Assembly (NCBI RefSeq): GCF_019049255.1
Contig: NZ_JAGMUJ010000130.1
Coordinates: 186,001-250,000, forward strand
Source: Streptomyces sp. AC558_RSS880
GTDB lineage: Bacteria; Actinomycetota; Actinomycetes; Streptomycetales; Streptomycetaceae
Direction of reading: 5' to 3'
Length of the DNA: 64,000 nucleotides
Position numbers and translations under genes: made by a program. This document shows, one piece after another, positions 17,191 to 25,338 of the stretch; positions within the stretch are counted from its first letter, which is position 1, and every line of letters begins with the position of its first letter. The notes beneath the pieces were generated by a model. It did not search any database. It had not been told where the DNA came from and was given only the letters and a program-made list of their open reading frames with translations.

Positions 17191-18513
17191 GTGAGCCGTA
17201 TCAGCAGCGTGCTGACCACCGTGGTCGCCACGACCGCCTGTGTCTGCGTGTCCGCGCCACCCGCCGCCGCGAGCGACCCCGTGGTGTCGCGGGGCGTCAC
17301 CATCCCCGCCTTCTACACCCCGCCCGCCGAACTGCCCGCGGACGACGGCGTACTGGTCCGCCACGAGCCACTGCGCCTCGGGCTGAGCCTGCCCGGTCTG
17401 GACGGCCGCACCCTGCCCGGCACCGCGACCCGTCTGATGTACACCTCCACCGACTCCAGCGGGCAGCGGGTCGCCGTCACCGGCGCCTACATCGAGCCGT
17501 CCGCCGACTGGAAGGGCGACGGGCCCCGCCCCCTGGTGGTCGTCGGCTCGGGAACCATGGGACAGGGCGACCAGTGCGCCCCCTCGCTCGCCCTGCAGCA
17601 CCCCCTGACCCTCAACGGGCAGACCGTGTCGTTCGGTTACGAGAACCTGGCGGTCTACCGGCTGCTCGCCACCGGGGCGGCCGTCGTCGTCACCGACTAC
17701 GTCGGCCTCGGTGCGACCGACCGGCTCCACACCTACGTCAACCGCGTCGACGAGGGGCACGCCATGCTCGACGCCGCCCGCGCCGCGCACTCGGTGCCGG
17801 GCACGTCCGTCACCGGGGAGTCCCGCGTGGCCCTGTACGGCTACAGCCAGGGCGGCGGGGCCAGCGCCGCCGCGGCCGAACTGCACCGCTCCTACGCACC
17901 CGACGTGCGGCTCGTCGGCACCTACAGCGGGGCGCCGCCCGCCGATCTGACCGAGGTCATGAAGGGCATCGACGGGAGCGCCCGGGCGGGCGCGCTGGGG
18001 TGGTCGATCAACGGGTTCGCCCAGGCGGAACCGGAGGTGCGCGCGGTCGTCGAGGAGAACATCAACGCCACCGGACGCGCCGCCCTGGAGGACATCGCCA
18101 CCGCCTGCGTCGGTGACGCGATCCTCGGCCACGGCTTCACCAAGAGCACCAAGTGGACGAAGAGCGGCAGGTCCATCGCCGAGGTCATCGCCGGCGAACC
18201 CGCCGCTCAGGCCGTGCTGGACGAGCAGCGCATCGGGACGACGAAACCGACCGGGCCGGTCCGGGTGGTCACCGGCGTCCAGGACGACATCGTCCCGCAC
18301 GAGCAGGCACGACAGCTGGCAGTGGACTGGTGCGCCCAGGGCGGCGACGTCACCTACAAGGCGGTCCGGCTGCCCAACCTGGGCGACAAGCTGCTCACCA
18401 ACCACCTGGCACCGCTCATCACCGACCAGGGCGACGCGGTGGCCTGGCTGAAGGACCGGCTCGAGGGCGAGCCGACGGGATCCGACTGCCGGAGCATGCC
18501 GGCACAGCGCTGA
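17191..18513 (+). CDS. Secreted lipase, secretory LIP family
   Basis: 440 aa from GTG 17191, with GAGGAGTGAGCC upstream. Signal peptide residues 1-27 ends ...SAPPAAAS. The body matches the secretory lipase family (alpha/beta hydrolase): LVVVGSGTMGQGDQCAPS, VVVTDYVGLGATDRLHTYVNRVDEGHAMLDAARAA, then the nucleophile elbow LYGYSQGGGA (Ser about residue 216), an Asp in VTGVQDDIVPHEQA, and a terminal NLGDKLLTNHLAPLITDQGDAVAWL in which His is the likely third residue. It probably hydrolyses triacylglycerols or other esters outside the cell. Upstream TTAC/GTAA repeats suggest a dedicated repressor. Confidence 0.88.
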   Translation: MSRISSVLTTVVATTACVCVSAPPAAASDPVVSRGVTIPAFYTPPAELPADDGVLVRHEPLRLGLSLPGLDGRTLPGTATRLMYTSTDSSGQRVAVTGAYIEPSADWKGDGPRPLVVVGSGTMGQGDQCAPSLALQHPLTLNGQTVSFGYENLAVYRLLATGAAVVVTDYVGLGATDRLHTYVNRVDEGHAMLDAARAAHSVPGTSVTGESRVALYGYSQGGGASAAAAELHRSYAPDVRLVGTYSGAPPADLTEVMKGIDGSARAGALGWSINGFAQAEPEVRAVVEENINATGRAALEDIATACVGDAILGHGFTKSTKWTKSGRSIAEVIAGEPAAQAVLDEQRIGTTKPTGPVRVVTGVQDDIVPHEQARQLAVDWCAQGGDVTYKAVRLPNLGDKLLTNHLAPLITDQGDAVAWLKDRLEGEPTGSDCRSMPAQR

Positions 18514-18531
18514 GACACCCGCGAACGCCGC

Positions 18532-18563
18532 GAGCCCCGTCCCGGAATTCCGGGACGGGGCTC
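18532..18563. terminator. Perfect 32-bp palindrome, shared terminator
   Basis: A 16-bp inverted repeat with no extra loop bases (GAGCCCCGTCCCGGAA and its complement) lies 18 bp after the lipase stop and 4 bp beyond the 3' end of the tRNA on the other strand. It probably ends both transcripts. Confidence 0.8.
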
Positions 18564-18567
18564 GTGC

Positions 18568-18640
18568 TGGAGCGCCGGGCAGGCCTTGCACCTGCATCTC
18601 CCCGCAGGAAGCGGGGCGTCTTTCCTTGGACCACCAACGC
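18568..18640 (-). tRNA. Atypical tRNA-Gly (UCC), T-loop TGCAAGG, encoded CCA
   Basis: Read on the minus strand from 18640, a 73-nt cloverleaf forms. The 7-bp acceptor GCGTTGG/CCGGCGC has two G-U pairs, the D-arm has a 3-bp stem and GG in its loop, and the anticodon stem CCCCG/CGGGG closes loop CTTCCTG (anticodon TCC). A 4-nt variable region and a T-stem GCAGG/CCTGC follow, then discriminator T73 and a genomic CCA. G1-C72, C2-G71, G3-C70, U73 and C35-C36 are all glycine identity elements. Oddities: position 55 is G instead of the universal T (T-loop TGCAAGG) and position 37 is T instead of a purine. These suggest a tRNA made for a role other than normal translation. Confidence 0.7.
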
Positions 18641-18682
18641 ACGGTCGGGCTGCGGGTGGTCCCGCCGCCGTGACGTGCCTCA

Positions 18683-18711
18683 ACCATAGCGGCATTCGCC
18701 TCAGTAGTCAC
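18683..18711 (-). promoter_or_regulatory. Putative promoter of the tRNA-Gly-like gene
   Basis: On the minus strand GTGACT (18711-18706) and TATGGT (18688-18683) are separated by 17 bp, 42 bp before the tRNA 5' end. The -35 is a fair match to TTGACA and the -10 to TANNNT. Confidence 0.35.
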
Positions 18712-18767
18712 ATCAGTCACATGAGCGCTGGGGCAGGAGGCATCCCGTGCGGGCGTCGGGCGGTCCG

Positions 18768-19334
18768 TCAGCCCCCGGCCAGGACGGCTCGCGGCGCCGG
18801 TACCGGCTGCCCGGCGACCGTCCGGGCGAAGTTGTCCTCGACCTCCGCTCTCTCCGCCGCGTTCGGGTACGGGTTCGTGCACGCCACGCCCGCGGAGGAC
18901 CCGGACATCAGACTGGAGCAGGGCCCGGGCTTGCGGTCGGGCAGGCCCAGGATGTGACCGAGCTCGTGGGACGAGATGCGGACCGTGTCGTACCCCTGGT
19001 TCACGGCCTGGCGGCCGATGTAGACGGTGCCGTTGCCCAGGGAGCCGGGCAGGGCGCGCGGCCAGCCGTTGTCCGCCAGGACCCGGATGTTGGCGCGTTG
19101 CCCGGACGCCACCGGGCGCAGTTCCACGGCGTCGACGCTCTCGTTCCAGATCGCCGCGCCCCGGTCGACCGCGGACCGGAACTCCGCGGAACCGCTCGCG
19201 TCGTAGGTGAGCACCCGGGCGGCGACCGGTCGCGCGGTCTCGTCGGACGGCGCAGCCGTGGCCTGGCCGCCCAGCAGGGCGAAGGACATCGTGACAACCG
19301 CGGCCAGGCCGCCGGTCACCTTGCGAACGTGCAT
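18768..19334 (-). CDS. snpA: Snapalysin-type secreted zinc metalloprotease (M7)
   Basis: 188 aa from ATG 19334 with ATGGAGGTC upstream. The signal peptide is residues 1-28 (MHVRKVTGGLAAVVTMSFALLGGQATAA). A short propeptide may follow before VLTYDASGSAEFRSAVDRGAAIWNESV. The zinc site reads SSHELGHILGLPD, the HExxHxxGxxD motif of snapalysin with Asp as third ligand, followed by the Met-turn SSLMSGSS and paired cysteines GPCSSL/VACTNPYPN. It is the small neutral protease typical of Streptomyces culture fluid. The LysR activator that often sits next to snpA is absent; the neighbour is an aldo/keto reductase. Confidence 0.93.
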   Translation of the reverse strand: MHVRKVTGGLAAVVTMSFALLGGQATAAPSDETARPVAARVLTYDASGSAEFRSAVDRGAAIWNESVDAVELRPVASGQRANIRVLADNGWPRALPGSLGNGTVYIGRQAVNQGYDTVRISSHELGHILGLPDRKPGPCSSLMSGSSAGVACTNPYPNAAERAEVEDNFARTVAGQPVPAPRAVLAGG

Positions 19335-19562
19335 GGTCGACCTCCATGTGGGGGAAGGGCAGTCGTGCACATGACACACCCGGCGTTCCTGCCCCACCGG
19401 CACGGCCGCCAATCCCTCATTCCGGCCGACCCGGGCGAGAAGCGGTACCGCCGCATGCCGTGGAAGGGACCGGTTGGACTTCCTGATCACTCGGGGACAC
19501 TGTGGACAGGAGTCCACACCATGCCACGGGACACCCCCGACCGCACCACCGGAGACACCCCG

Positions 19563-20606
19563 ATGAACCACGTCAGCGATCCCGAGCGTTACGACGGCAC
19601 CATGCGCTACCGGCGCACCGGACGCTCGGGACTCGACCTCCCCCTGCTGTCCCTGGGCTACTGGCACAACTTCGGCGACGACAGGCCGTTCGAGACGCAG
19701 CGCGAGATCGCCCTGCGCGCCTTCGACCTGGGCATCACCCACCACGACCTGGCGAACAACTACGGCCCGCCCTACGGCTCCGCCGAGATCAACTTCGGCC
19801 GGCTGATGAAGCGGGACCTCGCGCCGTACCGGGACGAACTGGTGGTCTCCACCAAGGCCGGCTGGGACATGTGGCCCGGCCCGTACGGCCAGGGCGGCGG
19901 CTCCCGCAAGTACCTGCTCGCCTCCCTCGACCAGTCCCTGAAGCGCATGGGCCTGGAGTACGTGGACATCTTCTACTCGCACCGGCTGGACGCCACCACT
20001 CCGCTCGAGGAGACGATGGGCGCCCTCGACACGGCGGTCCGCCAGGGCAAGGCCCTCTACGTCGGCATCTCCTCGTACGACGCCGAGCGCAGCCGCGAGG
20101 CCGCGGCCGTTCTCCGGGACCTCGGGACTCCGCTGCTGATCCACCAGCCGTCGTACAGCATGCTGAACCGCTGGATCGAGACGGACGGCCTGCTGGACGT
20201 GGCCCAGGAGGAGGGCTTCGGGATCATCGGCTTCACCGCGCTCGCGCAGGGCATGCTGACCGGGCGCTATCTGAACGGCGTGCCGCGGGACTCGCGGGCG
20301 GCGGCGGGCAAGTCGTTGAACCCCGAGTGGCTGACGGACGACATGCTGCACCGGCTGCGCGCCCTCAACGACATCGCGGCCCGGCGCGGGCAGACCCTCG
20401 CGCAGATGGCGCTGGCCTGGGCCCTGCGGGACCCGCGGGTCACCTCGCTGGTCATCGGCGCGTCCCGCACCGAGCAGTTGGAGCAGAACGTCGCCGCGCT
20501 GGAGAACCTCGGCTTCAGCGACGAGGAGCTGGCCGAGATCGACACGTACGCCACCGACGGCGGCGTCGACCTGTGGCGCGAGGCCCGGCTCGGCACGCTG
20601 GGCTGA
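19563..20606 (+). CDS. Aldo/keto reductase, YghZ-like
   Basis: 347 aa from ATG 19563 (CGGAGAC 7 nt ahead); an ATG at 19521 is less likely. TIM-barrel NADPH-dependent reductase: MRYRRTGRSGLDLPLLSLGYWHNFGDD, catalytic Asp and Tyr in GITHHDLANNYG, Lys in VVSTKAGWDMWPGPYG, His in FYSHRLD, and C-terminal cofactor site LVIGASRTEQLEQNV. Blocks YGSAEINFGRLMK and SRKYLLASLDQSLKRMGLEYVDIFY match the L-glyceraldehyde-3-phosphate reductase / YghZ subgroup, which clears aldehydes such as methylglyoxal. Divergent from snpA and probably transcribed alone. Confidence 0.9.
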   Translation: MNHVSDPERYDGTMRYRRTGRSGLDLPLLSLGYWHNFGDDRPFETQREIALRAFDLGITHHDLANNYGPPYGSAEINFGRLMKRDLAPYRDELVVSTKAGWDMWPGPYGQGGGSRKYLLASLDQSLKRMGLEYVDIFYSHRLDATTPLEETMGALDTAVRQGKALYVGISSYDAERSREAAAVLRDLGTPLLIHQPSYSMLNRWIETDGLLDVAQEEGFGIIGFTALAQGMLTGRYLNGVPRDSRAAAGKSLNPEWLTDDMLHRLRALNDIAARRGQTLAQMALAWALRDPRVTSLVIGASRTEQLEQNVAALENLGFSDEELAEIDTYATDGGVDLWREARLGTLG

Positions 20607-20695
20607 GTGCCCGGGGCCGCCGTGAGGTGTGCGCCGCCGCGGAAGGGGAACTTCGGTGCGGTGAACCGCTAGACCCCCACCGTTCGGACGGCCCC

Positions 20696-21178
20696 GTGCA
20701 GACCTTCCTGCCGTACCCCGACTTCTGCGAGTCGGCGCTGGTGCTCGACCGGCGCCGGCTCGGCAAACAGCGGGTCGAGGCGCTCCAGGTGCTGCGCGGC
20801 CTGATCGTTCCGGGCTACGGGTGGCGCCGCCATCCCGCGGTCCGCATGTGGACCGGCTACGAGGAGGCGCTGGTGCGGTACGGCCTGGACGTCTGCCGGG
20901 TCTGGCGGGACCGGGGCCACCAGGACAGCTGCGCCGCCACCCTCGTCGCCGACCTCGCCGGTGTGCGGCCCGGAGCGCCCGTGCGCGGTCAGCGGGAGCT
21001 GGCCGAGGCCGGTGAGCTGCCGCCCTGGCTGGGGGACGACGCCGTGCACCGCAGCCACCGCTCGGCGCTGGTCCGCAAGGACCCGGCCGTCTACGCGGAG
21101 CTCTTCCCCGGGGAGCCGGACGACCTGCCGTACGTCTGGCCGTCGTCCGACCGCGATCCGGAGGCGGCCGGCGGCTGA
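20696..21178 (+). CDS. Pyrimidine-dimer DNA glycosylase-like protein (MSMEG_6728 type)
   Basis: 160 aa from GTG 20696. The sequence VQTFLPYPDFCESALVLDRRRLGKQRVEALQVLRGL, with YGWRRHPAVRMWTGYEEALVRYGLDVC and HRSHRSALVRKDPAVYAELFP, matches the Pyr_excise family related to phage T4 endonuclease V, widespread in actinobacteria as MSMEG_6728-type proteins. The N-terminal residue used as Schiff-base nucleophile in T4 EndoV is Thr2; here Gln2-Thr3 follow the start, so catalysis is not certain. It may repair UV photoproducts. It stands alone 89 bp after the aldo/keto reductase. Confidence 0.75.
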   Translation: MQTFLPYPDFCESALVLDRRRLGKQRVEALQVLRGLIVPGYGWRRHPAVRMWTGYEEALVRYGLDVCRVWRDRGHQDSCAATLVADLAGVRPGAPVRGQRELAEAGELPPWLGDDAVHRSHRSALVRKDPAVYAELFPGEPDDLPYVWPSSDRDPEAAGG

Positions 21179-21220
21179 CCCCGGGGGCAGCCGGGGTCAG
21201 CCGGGGCACCCGGCCGTCCG

Positions 21221-22507
21221 TCACCGCGCGGACAGGTAGTCCTCCACTCCCGGCGCCGCGTGCGCGTCCTCCGCGTTCACCACGCCGCCGACCGCCTCGG
21301 CGTCGGGCTTGAGCACATACGTCTCGACGCTCGCGGGGCGGTCGACGTCGGAGAAGTTCTGCGGGGTGCCGAGGCCGGTGTCGGCGTTCGTCTGCGCGCG
21401 GTGCGCCTTGACGACGTCCTCCCGGGTGAGGCCGCCCGCCTCGCAGGCCTTCTTCAGGTCGGCGCCCATGAGCTGTGCGGCGTTGTACCCGGACAGCACC
21501 CCGGAGTCGACCGGCGAGTCCGGGTACTTCTTCCGGTACGCCGCCACCATGCTCTTCACGCCCGGCAGGTCGGAGCTGACCGCGGGCGCCGCGCTGACCA
21601 CGTTGAGCAGGGCCGCCAGGGCCGGCGCGGCGGGGGTCTTCATCAGCTGGGGCGCGAAGCCGGGGGCGCTGCTGACGACGGGGACCTTCAGGCCGCGGGA
21701 GGCCGCGACGCCGACGAGGGAGGCCGTCTGCGCGGGTCCGGCGCTGATCAGGACGGCCTTCACGCCCTCCTTGCGCAGCGCCGACACCTGGGCCGACAGG
21801 TCGGTGTCCGTCGCCTTGATCTTCTGCCCGGCCACCTTCAGTCCGGCCTTCTGGGCCGCCCAGGTGGACCCTTCCAGCGCGTTGGCGCCGTAGTCGCCCT
21901 CGAAGTAGACGTGGCCGATCGTGTCGCCCTTCTTCAGGCCCTTGGTGCGGGTGAGGAACTCGACGGCGGCGATCATGTCGACGTCGTAGGTGGTGCCGAG
22001 CACCTGGATGGCGTCCTTGCCGAGCAGCGAGGCCGCCCAGGCCTGCGGGAAGGTGAGCATCTTGTCCCGCTCGATGTCGTCGAGCAGCGCGGCGACCACC
22101 GGGGAGCCGATGACCTGGGGCAGCGCCACGACGTCCGGGGCGATGTCGGCGTAGGCGGTGACCGCCTTCTGCACGTCGTAGCCGTGGTCCTTGACGACGA
22201 TCTCCACCTTGCGGTCGCAGATGCCGCCCTTGGCGTTGGTCTCCTCGGCCCACATCTGCTGGGCCTGCACGATGCTCTTGCCGAGTGTGGCGTAGGGCCC
22301 GGTCAGGTCGGTGAGGGCGCCCAGCCTGATGGTGTCGGCGTCGACACCGGGTCCGGTGCGGACGCCGTCGGCGGCCTCGCCGCCCTTGTCGCCGTCGTCC
22401 GCCTTGGAGCTGCATCCGGTGGCCGCGAGCAGCAGGGCGAGGGCGCCGGCGAGGACGGTCCCGGCGGTGCGGTGCCGGTTGCGGCGGGTGCGGTGCGTGG
22501 TGTTCAC
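21221..22507 (-). CDS. livK: Branched-chain amino-acid-type ABC transporter substrate-binding lipoprotein
   Basis: 428 aa from GTG 22507 with AGGAGCACACCCC ahead. The lipoprotein signal ends at LLAATGCSS (Cys about residue 32). The mature part is a periplasmic-binding-protein type I fold: TIRLGALTDLTGPYATLGKSIVQAQQMWAEETNAKGGICDRKVEIVVKDHGYD, then TFPQAWAASLLG and GHVYFEGDYGANAL. The ligand may be a branched-chain amino acid, an amide or another small polar compound; the fold does not say which. Last gene of the livF-G-H-M-K operon; its GTG overlaps the stop of livM by 4 nt. Confidence 0.92.
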   Translation of the reverse strand: MNTTHRTRRNRHRTAGTVLAGALALLLAATGCSSKADDGDKGGEAADGVRTGPGVDADTIRLGALTDLTGPYATLGKSIVQAQQMWAEETNAKGGICDRKVEIVVKDHGYDVQKAVTAYADIAPDVVALPQVIGSPVVAALLDDIERDKMLTFPQAWAASLLGKDAIQVLGTTYDVDMIAAVEFLTRTKGLKKGDTIGHVYFEGDYGANALEGSTWAAQKAGLKVAGQKIKATDTDLSAQVSALRKEGVKAVLISAGPAQTASLVGVAASRGLKVPVVSSAPGFAPQLMKTPAAPALAALLNVVSAAPAVSSDLPGVKSMVAAYRKKYPDSPVDSGVLSGYNAAQLMGADLKKACEAGGLTREDVVKAHRAQTNADTGLGTPQNFSDVDRPASVETYVLKPDAEAVGGVVNAEDAHAAPGVEDYLSAR

Positions 22508-23649
22508 GGGGTGTGCTCCTTGGGTCGTGCGGCCGCGGCCGGTTGCGAGGACGAAGGGAGGGCGGTGTCCGGGGCGGGGGTACGGGATCGGCGGCGCCGT
22601 ACGCGGCCTCGGACCCGGCGCGCCAGGCCGTGCAGCCCGTCGGGGGCGTACAGCAGCACCAGGACGATCGCCGCGCCGTAGAGGTAGCGGGCCGCCTCGG
22701 TGGGGCCCACGGCGCCCTCGGCGGAGCCGGGGGCGGTCACCAGCGGGAGCTGGTCGGCGTACCGGGCCATCAGCAGCGGCAGGGCGGTGACGAAGACGGC
22801 GCCGGCGGTGGCTCCGGCGACGGACCCGAGGCCGCCGATGACGATCATGGCGAGGTAGTCGACGGAGAGCGCGAGGGAGAAGTAGTCCGGGACGACGCGG
22901 CGGAAGGCGAGCGCCAGGAGCACTCCCGCGAGGCCGGCGTACATCGACGAGACCACGAAGGCCGCCGAGCGGTGCCGGGCGACGTCGACGCCCATCACGG
23001 CGGCCGCGGTCTCGCTGTCGCGCAGGGCGGCCAGTGCCCTGCCGGGGCGCCCGCGCAGCAGGCCGCGGGCGGTGAACCAGGTGAACGCGAACAGGGCCAG
23101 GCCCAGGAACCACAGCCGTTCCTCCGCGCCGAACGGCACGCCGAGGACGGTCAGTTCGGGGTCGCTCTCCGCGAACGTGAACCCGCCGAGGGTCAGCGGG
23201 GGCACGGAGCGGCCGTTGAAGCCGCCGGTGACGGAGTCGGCGGTCAGCAGCACGTGGTGGCCGAGGAAGACCAGGGCGAGGGTGGCGATGCCCAGGTAGA
23301 TGCCCTTGACCCGGGCGGCTACGGGGCTGAACAGTCCGCCGGCCGCTCCCGCGAGCAGGACCGCGAGGAGCGCGGCGAGGGCCGGGGGCAGTCCCGGGCC
23401 GGGTTCGCCGGCCAGCCAGGCGTAGCCGTAGGCGCCGACGGCGAGGAAGAAGGCGTGGCCGAGCGAGAGCTGCCCGGCGGTGCCGCTGAGCAGGGCGAGA
23501 CCGGTGGCGCCGATGGCGGCCGCCAGGGAGAACAGGCCGATGCGCAGCCAGAAGGCGTCCAGGTAGAACGGCGGCAGGCACAGCACCACGGCGAGCAGCA
23601 GGAGCGCGGCCCGGCGACGCGTGAGGGCGCCGAGGAGTCGGTCAGACAC
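22504..23649 (-). CDS. livM: ABC transporter permease LivM-like
   Basis: 381 aa, about eight to ten transmembrane segments beginning RRRAALLLLAVVLCLPPFYL and IGATGLALLSGTAGQLSLGHAFFLAVGAYGYAWLAG, the latter the LivM hallmark SLGHAxF. A cytoplasmic coupling-helix motif LRGRPGRALAALRDSETAAAVMGVD is present, followed by AGLAGVLLA and VIGGLGSVAGATAGA. The basic tail (RVRGRVRRRRSRTPAPD) is cytoplasmic. Its start overlaps livH by 8 nt. With LivH it forms the membrane channel of the importer. Confidence 0.93.
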   Translation of the reverse strand: MSDRLLGALTRRRAALLLLAVVLCLPPFYLDAFWLRIGLFSLAAAIGATGLALLSGTAGQLSLGHAFFLAVGAYGYAWLAGEPGPGLPPALAALLAVLLAGAAGGLFSPVAARVKGIYLGIATLALVFLGHHVLLTADSVTGGFNGRSVPPLTLGGFTFAESDPELTVLGVPFGAEERLWFLGLALFAFTWFTARGLLRGRPGRALAALRDSETAAAVMGVDVARHRSAAFVVSSMYAGLAGVLLALAFRRVVPDYFSLALSVDYLAMIVIGGLGSVAGATAGAVFVTALPLLMARYADQLPLVTAPGSAEGAVGPTEAARYLYGAAIVLVLLYAPDGLHGLARRVRGRVRRRRSRTPAPDTALPSSSQPAAAARPKEHTP

Positions 23650-24538
23650 GGGCCGCTCCCTTCGCGCCGAACAGCCCGGTGGGCCGTACGAGAAGGACGA
23701 GCAGCATCACGGCGTACGGGGCGACGTCGCCGAAGCCCTCGCCGAGGACGTGCAGTTCGGACTGGTAGCCGACGACGAGTGCCTCGGTCAGGCCGATGAT
23801 CAGGCTGCCCGCGAGGGCGCCGACCGGGGAGGCGAGGCCGCCGAGGATCGCGGCCGGGAAGGCGTTGAGGGCGATCTGGCCGGTGGTGCGCTCCAGTCCG
23901 GGCGCGGGGAACGCGGCGAGGAACACGGCGGCCAGCGCGGCGAGCGCGCCCGCCAGGCACCAGGCGCCCGCGCGCACCCGGCCGAGCCGTACGCCCATGA
24001 GCGCGGCGGCCTCCAGGTCCTCGGCCGCCGCCCGCAGGGACAGCCCCCAGGAGGTGAACCGGAAGAGCGCGAACACTCCGCCGATGACCACGGACGACAC
24101 CACGATCGCGGCGAGCCGGCTGTCGGCGACGGTCACCGGGCCCAGCTCGGTCACCGAGTCGCCCCACGGGTCGCCCAGGGACAGCAGGTCGCCGCCGATG
24201 CGCCGGGCCAGATCGGTGAGCAGCACGATGTCGATGCCGATGGTGACGATGGTCTGGACGTGGGCGGAGTGGGCGTCCTGGCCGCCGCGTTGCAGCAGGA
24301 ACCGGTCGAGCGCGCCGGCGAGGGCGGCCGTGGTGAGGACCGCCAGGGCGAGCGCCCCGGCGAAGCCGAGGTCGTCGTGGAGGACGGCGGTGAGGTAGCC
24401 GCCGAGCAGGAGCAGGGAGCCGTGGGCGAAGTTGAGGACGCCGGAGGCCTTGAAGATGACGACGAAGCCGAGGGCGACCAGCGCGTAGACCGCGCCGAGC
24501 GCCAGCCCGCCGAGGACGGTGTCGAGGAATGTCGTCAT
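23642..24538 (-). CDS. livH: ABC transporter permease LivH-like
   Basis: 298 aa from ATG 24538, which overlaps the stop of livG (ATGA). Family blocks: LGGLALGAVYALVALGFVVIFKASGVLNFAHGSLLLLGGYL at the N terminus, coupling motif RAAAEDLEAAALMGVRLGRVRAGAWCLAGALAALA, and NAFPAAILGGLASPVGALAGSLIIGLTEALV. About eight transmembrane helices. Partner permease of LivM. Confidence 0.93.
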   Translation of the reverse strand: MTTFLDTVLGGLALGAVYALVALGFVVIFKASGVLNFAHGSLLLLGGYLTAVLHDDLGFAGALALAVLTTAALAGALDRFLLQRGGQDAHSAHVQTIVTIGIDIVLLTDLARRIGGDLLSLGDPWGDSVTELGPVTVADSRLAAIVVSSVVIGGVFALFRFTSWGLSLRAAAEDLEAAALMGVRLGRVRAGAWCLAGALAALAAVFLAAFPAPGLERTTGQIALNAFPAAILGGLASPVGALAGSLIIGLTEALVVGYQSELHVLGEGFGDVAPYAVMLLVLLVRPTGLFGAKGAARV

Positions 24539-25338
24539 GCCGCGTCCTCCCCGGTCGCGTCGGTGCCGAGGTAGGCGCGCAGCACCTCGGGGTCCTGGCG
24601 GACCTCGTCGGGGGTGCCGTGGGCGATGGGCCTGCCGAAGTCGAGCACGGTGACGTCGTCGGCGAGGCGCATGACGAGGCCCATGTCGTGCTCGACGAGG
24701 ACGATGGACAGGCCGAGTTCGGCCCGCAGTTCGCCCACCACCTCGGCGGTGCGGGCGCGTTCGGCGGCGTTCATGCCGGCCACGGGTTCGTCGAGGAGCA
24801 GCACACGGGGCTCCAGGCAGAGGGCGCGGGCGAGTTCGACGCGCTTGCGGTCGCCGTACGACAGCAGCGCGACGGGGCTGTCGAAGTGGTCCCCGAGGCC
24901 GGTGAGTTCGGCGATCTCTCGTGCCCTGCCGAGGTGTTCGCGCTGTTCCCGCACGGCACTCGGCAGACGCAGCGCGCTCGCGGCGAACCCGGCGCGGGAC
25001 AGGGCGTGGCGGCCGAGCATCAGGTTGTCGGCGACGGTGCCGTGGGTGGTGACGATGTTCTGGAAGGTGCGGGCCACGCCGAGCGCGGCGATGCGGTGCG
25101 GGGCGAGGCGGGTCAGCTCGGTGCCGCCGAGCGTCACCGTGCCGGCGGCCGGGCGGCACAGGCCCGACAGCACGTTGAAGCAGGTCGACTTGCCGGCGCC
25201 GTTGGGTCCGATGAGCGCGTGCACCGAGCCCGGGGCGACGGTGAAGGAGACGCCGTCGAGGGCGGTGAGTCCGGCGAAGCGCACGGTGACGTCCCGTACG
25301 TCGAGCACGGGCGGCGCGGTGGTGGTGCGGTCGGTCAC
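24535..25338 (-). CDS. livG: ABC transporter ATPase LivG-like
   Basis: 267 aa from GTG 25338, overlapping livF's stop (GTGA). ABC ATPase with Walker A GPNGAGKST (about residues 42-50), Q-loop ARTFQN, and LLSYGDRKRVELARAL, where the signature reads LSYGD in place of LSGGQ, as usual for LivG. Walker B is VLLLDEPVAGM and the switch His is in LVEHDMGLVM. The LivG-specific C-terminal motif LDFGRPIAHGTPDEVRQDPEVLRAYLGTD is complete. Confidence 0.94.
   Translation of the reverse strand: MTDRTTTAPPVLDVRDVTVRFAGLTALDGVSFTVAPGSVHALIGPNGAGKSTCFNVLSGLCRPAAGTVTLGGTELTRLAPHRIAALGVARTFQNIVTTHGTVADNLMLGRHALSRAGFAASALRLPSAVREQREHLGRAREIAELTGLGDHFDSPVALLSYGDRKRVELARALCLEPRVLLLDEPVAGMNAAERARTAEVVGELRAELGLSIVLVEHDMGLVMRLADDVTVLDFGRPIAHGTPDEVRQDPEVLRAYLGTDATGEDAA

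Noticed and set aside
18568..18640. Reading the tRNA-like element as tRNA-Arg(CCU) or as a plain hairpin sRNA
   Set aside because: Shifting the anticodon loop to give CCT breaks the stem with a G-G mismatch. The full cloverleaf, encoded CCA and T73 fit tRNA-Gly better than a simple sRNA.
18768..22415. A 1215-codon minus frame ending in snapalysin
   Set aside because: Only the last 188 codons have a signal peptide and protease motifs. The rest is antisense to the aldo/keto reductase and glycosylase genes and overlaps the liv binding-protein gene in another frame.
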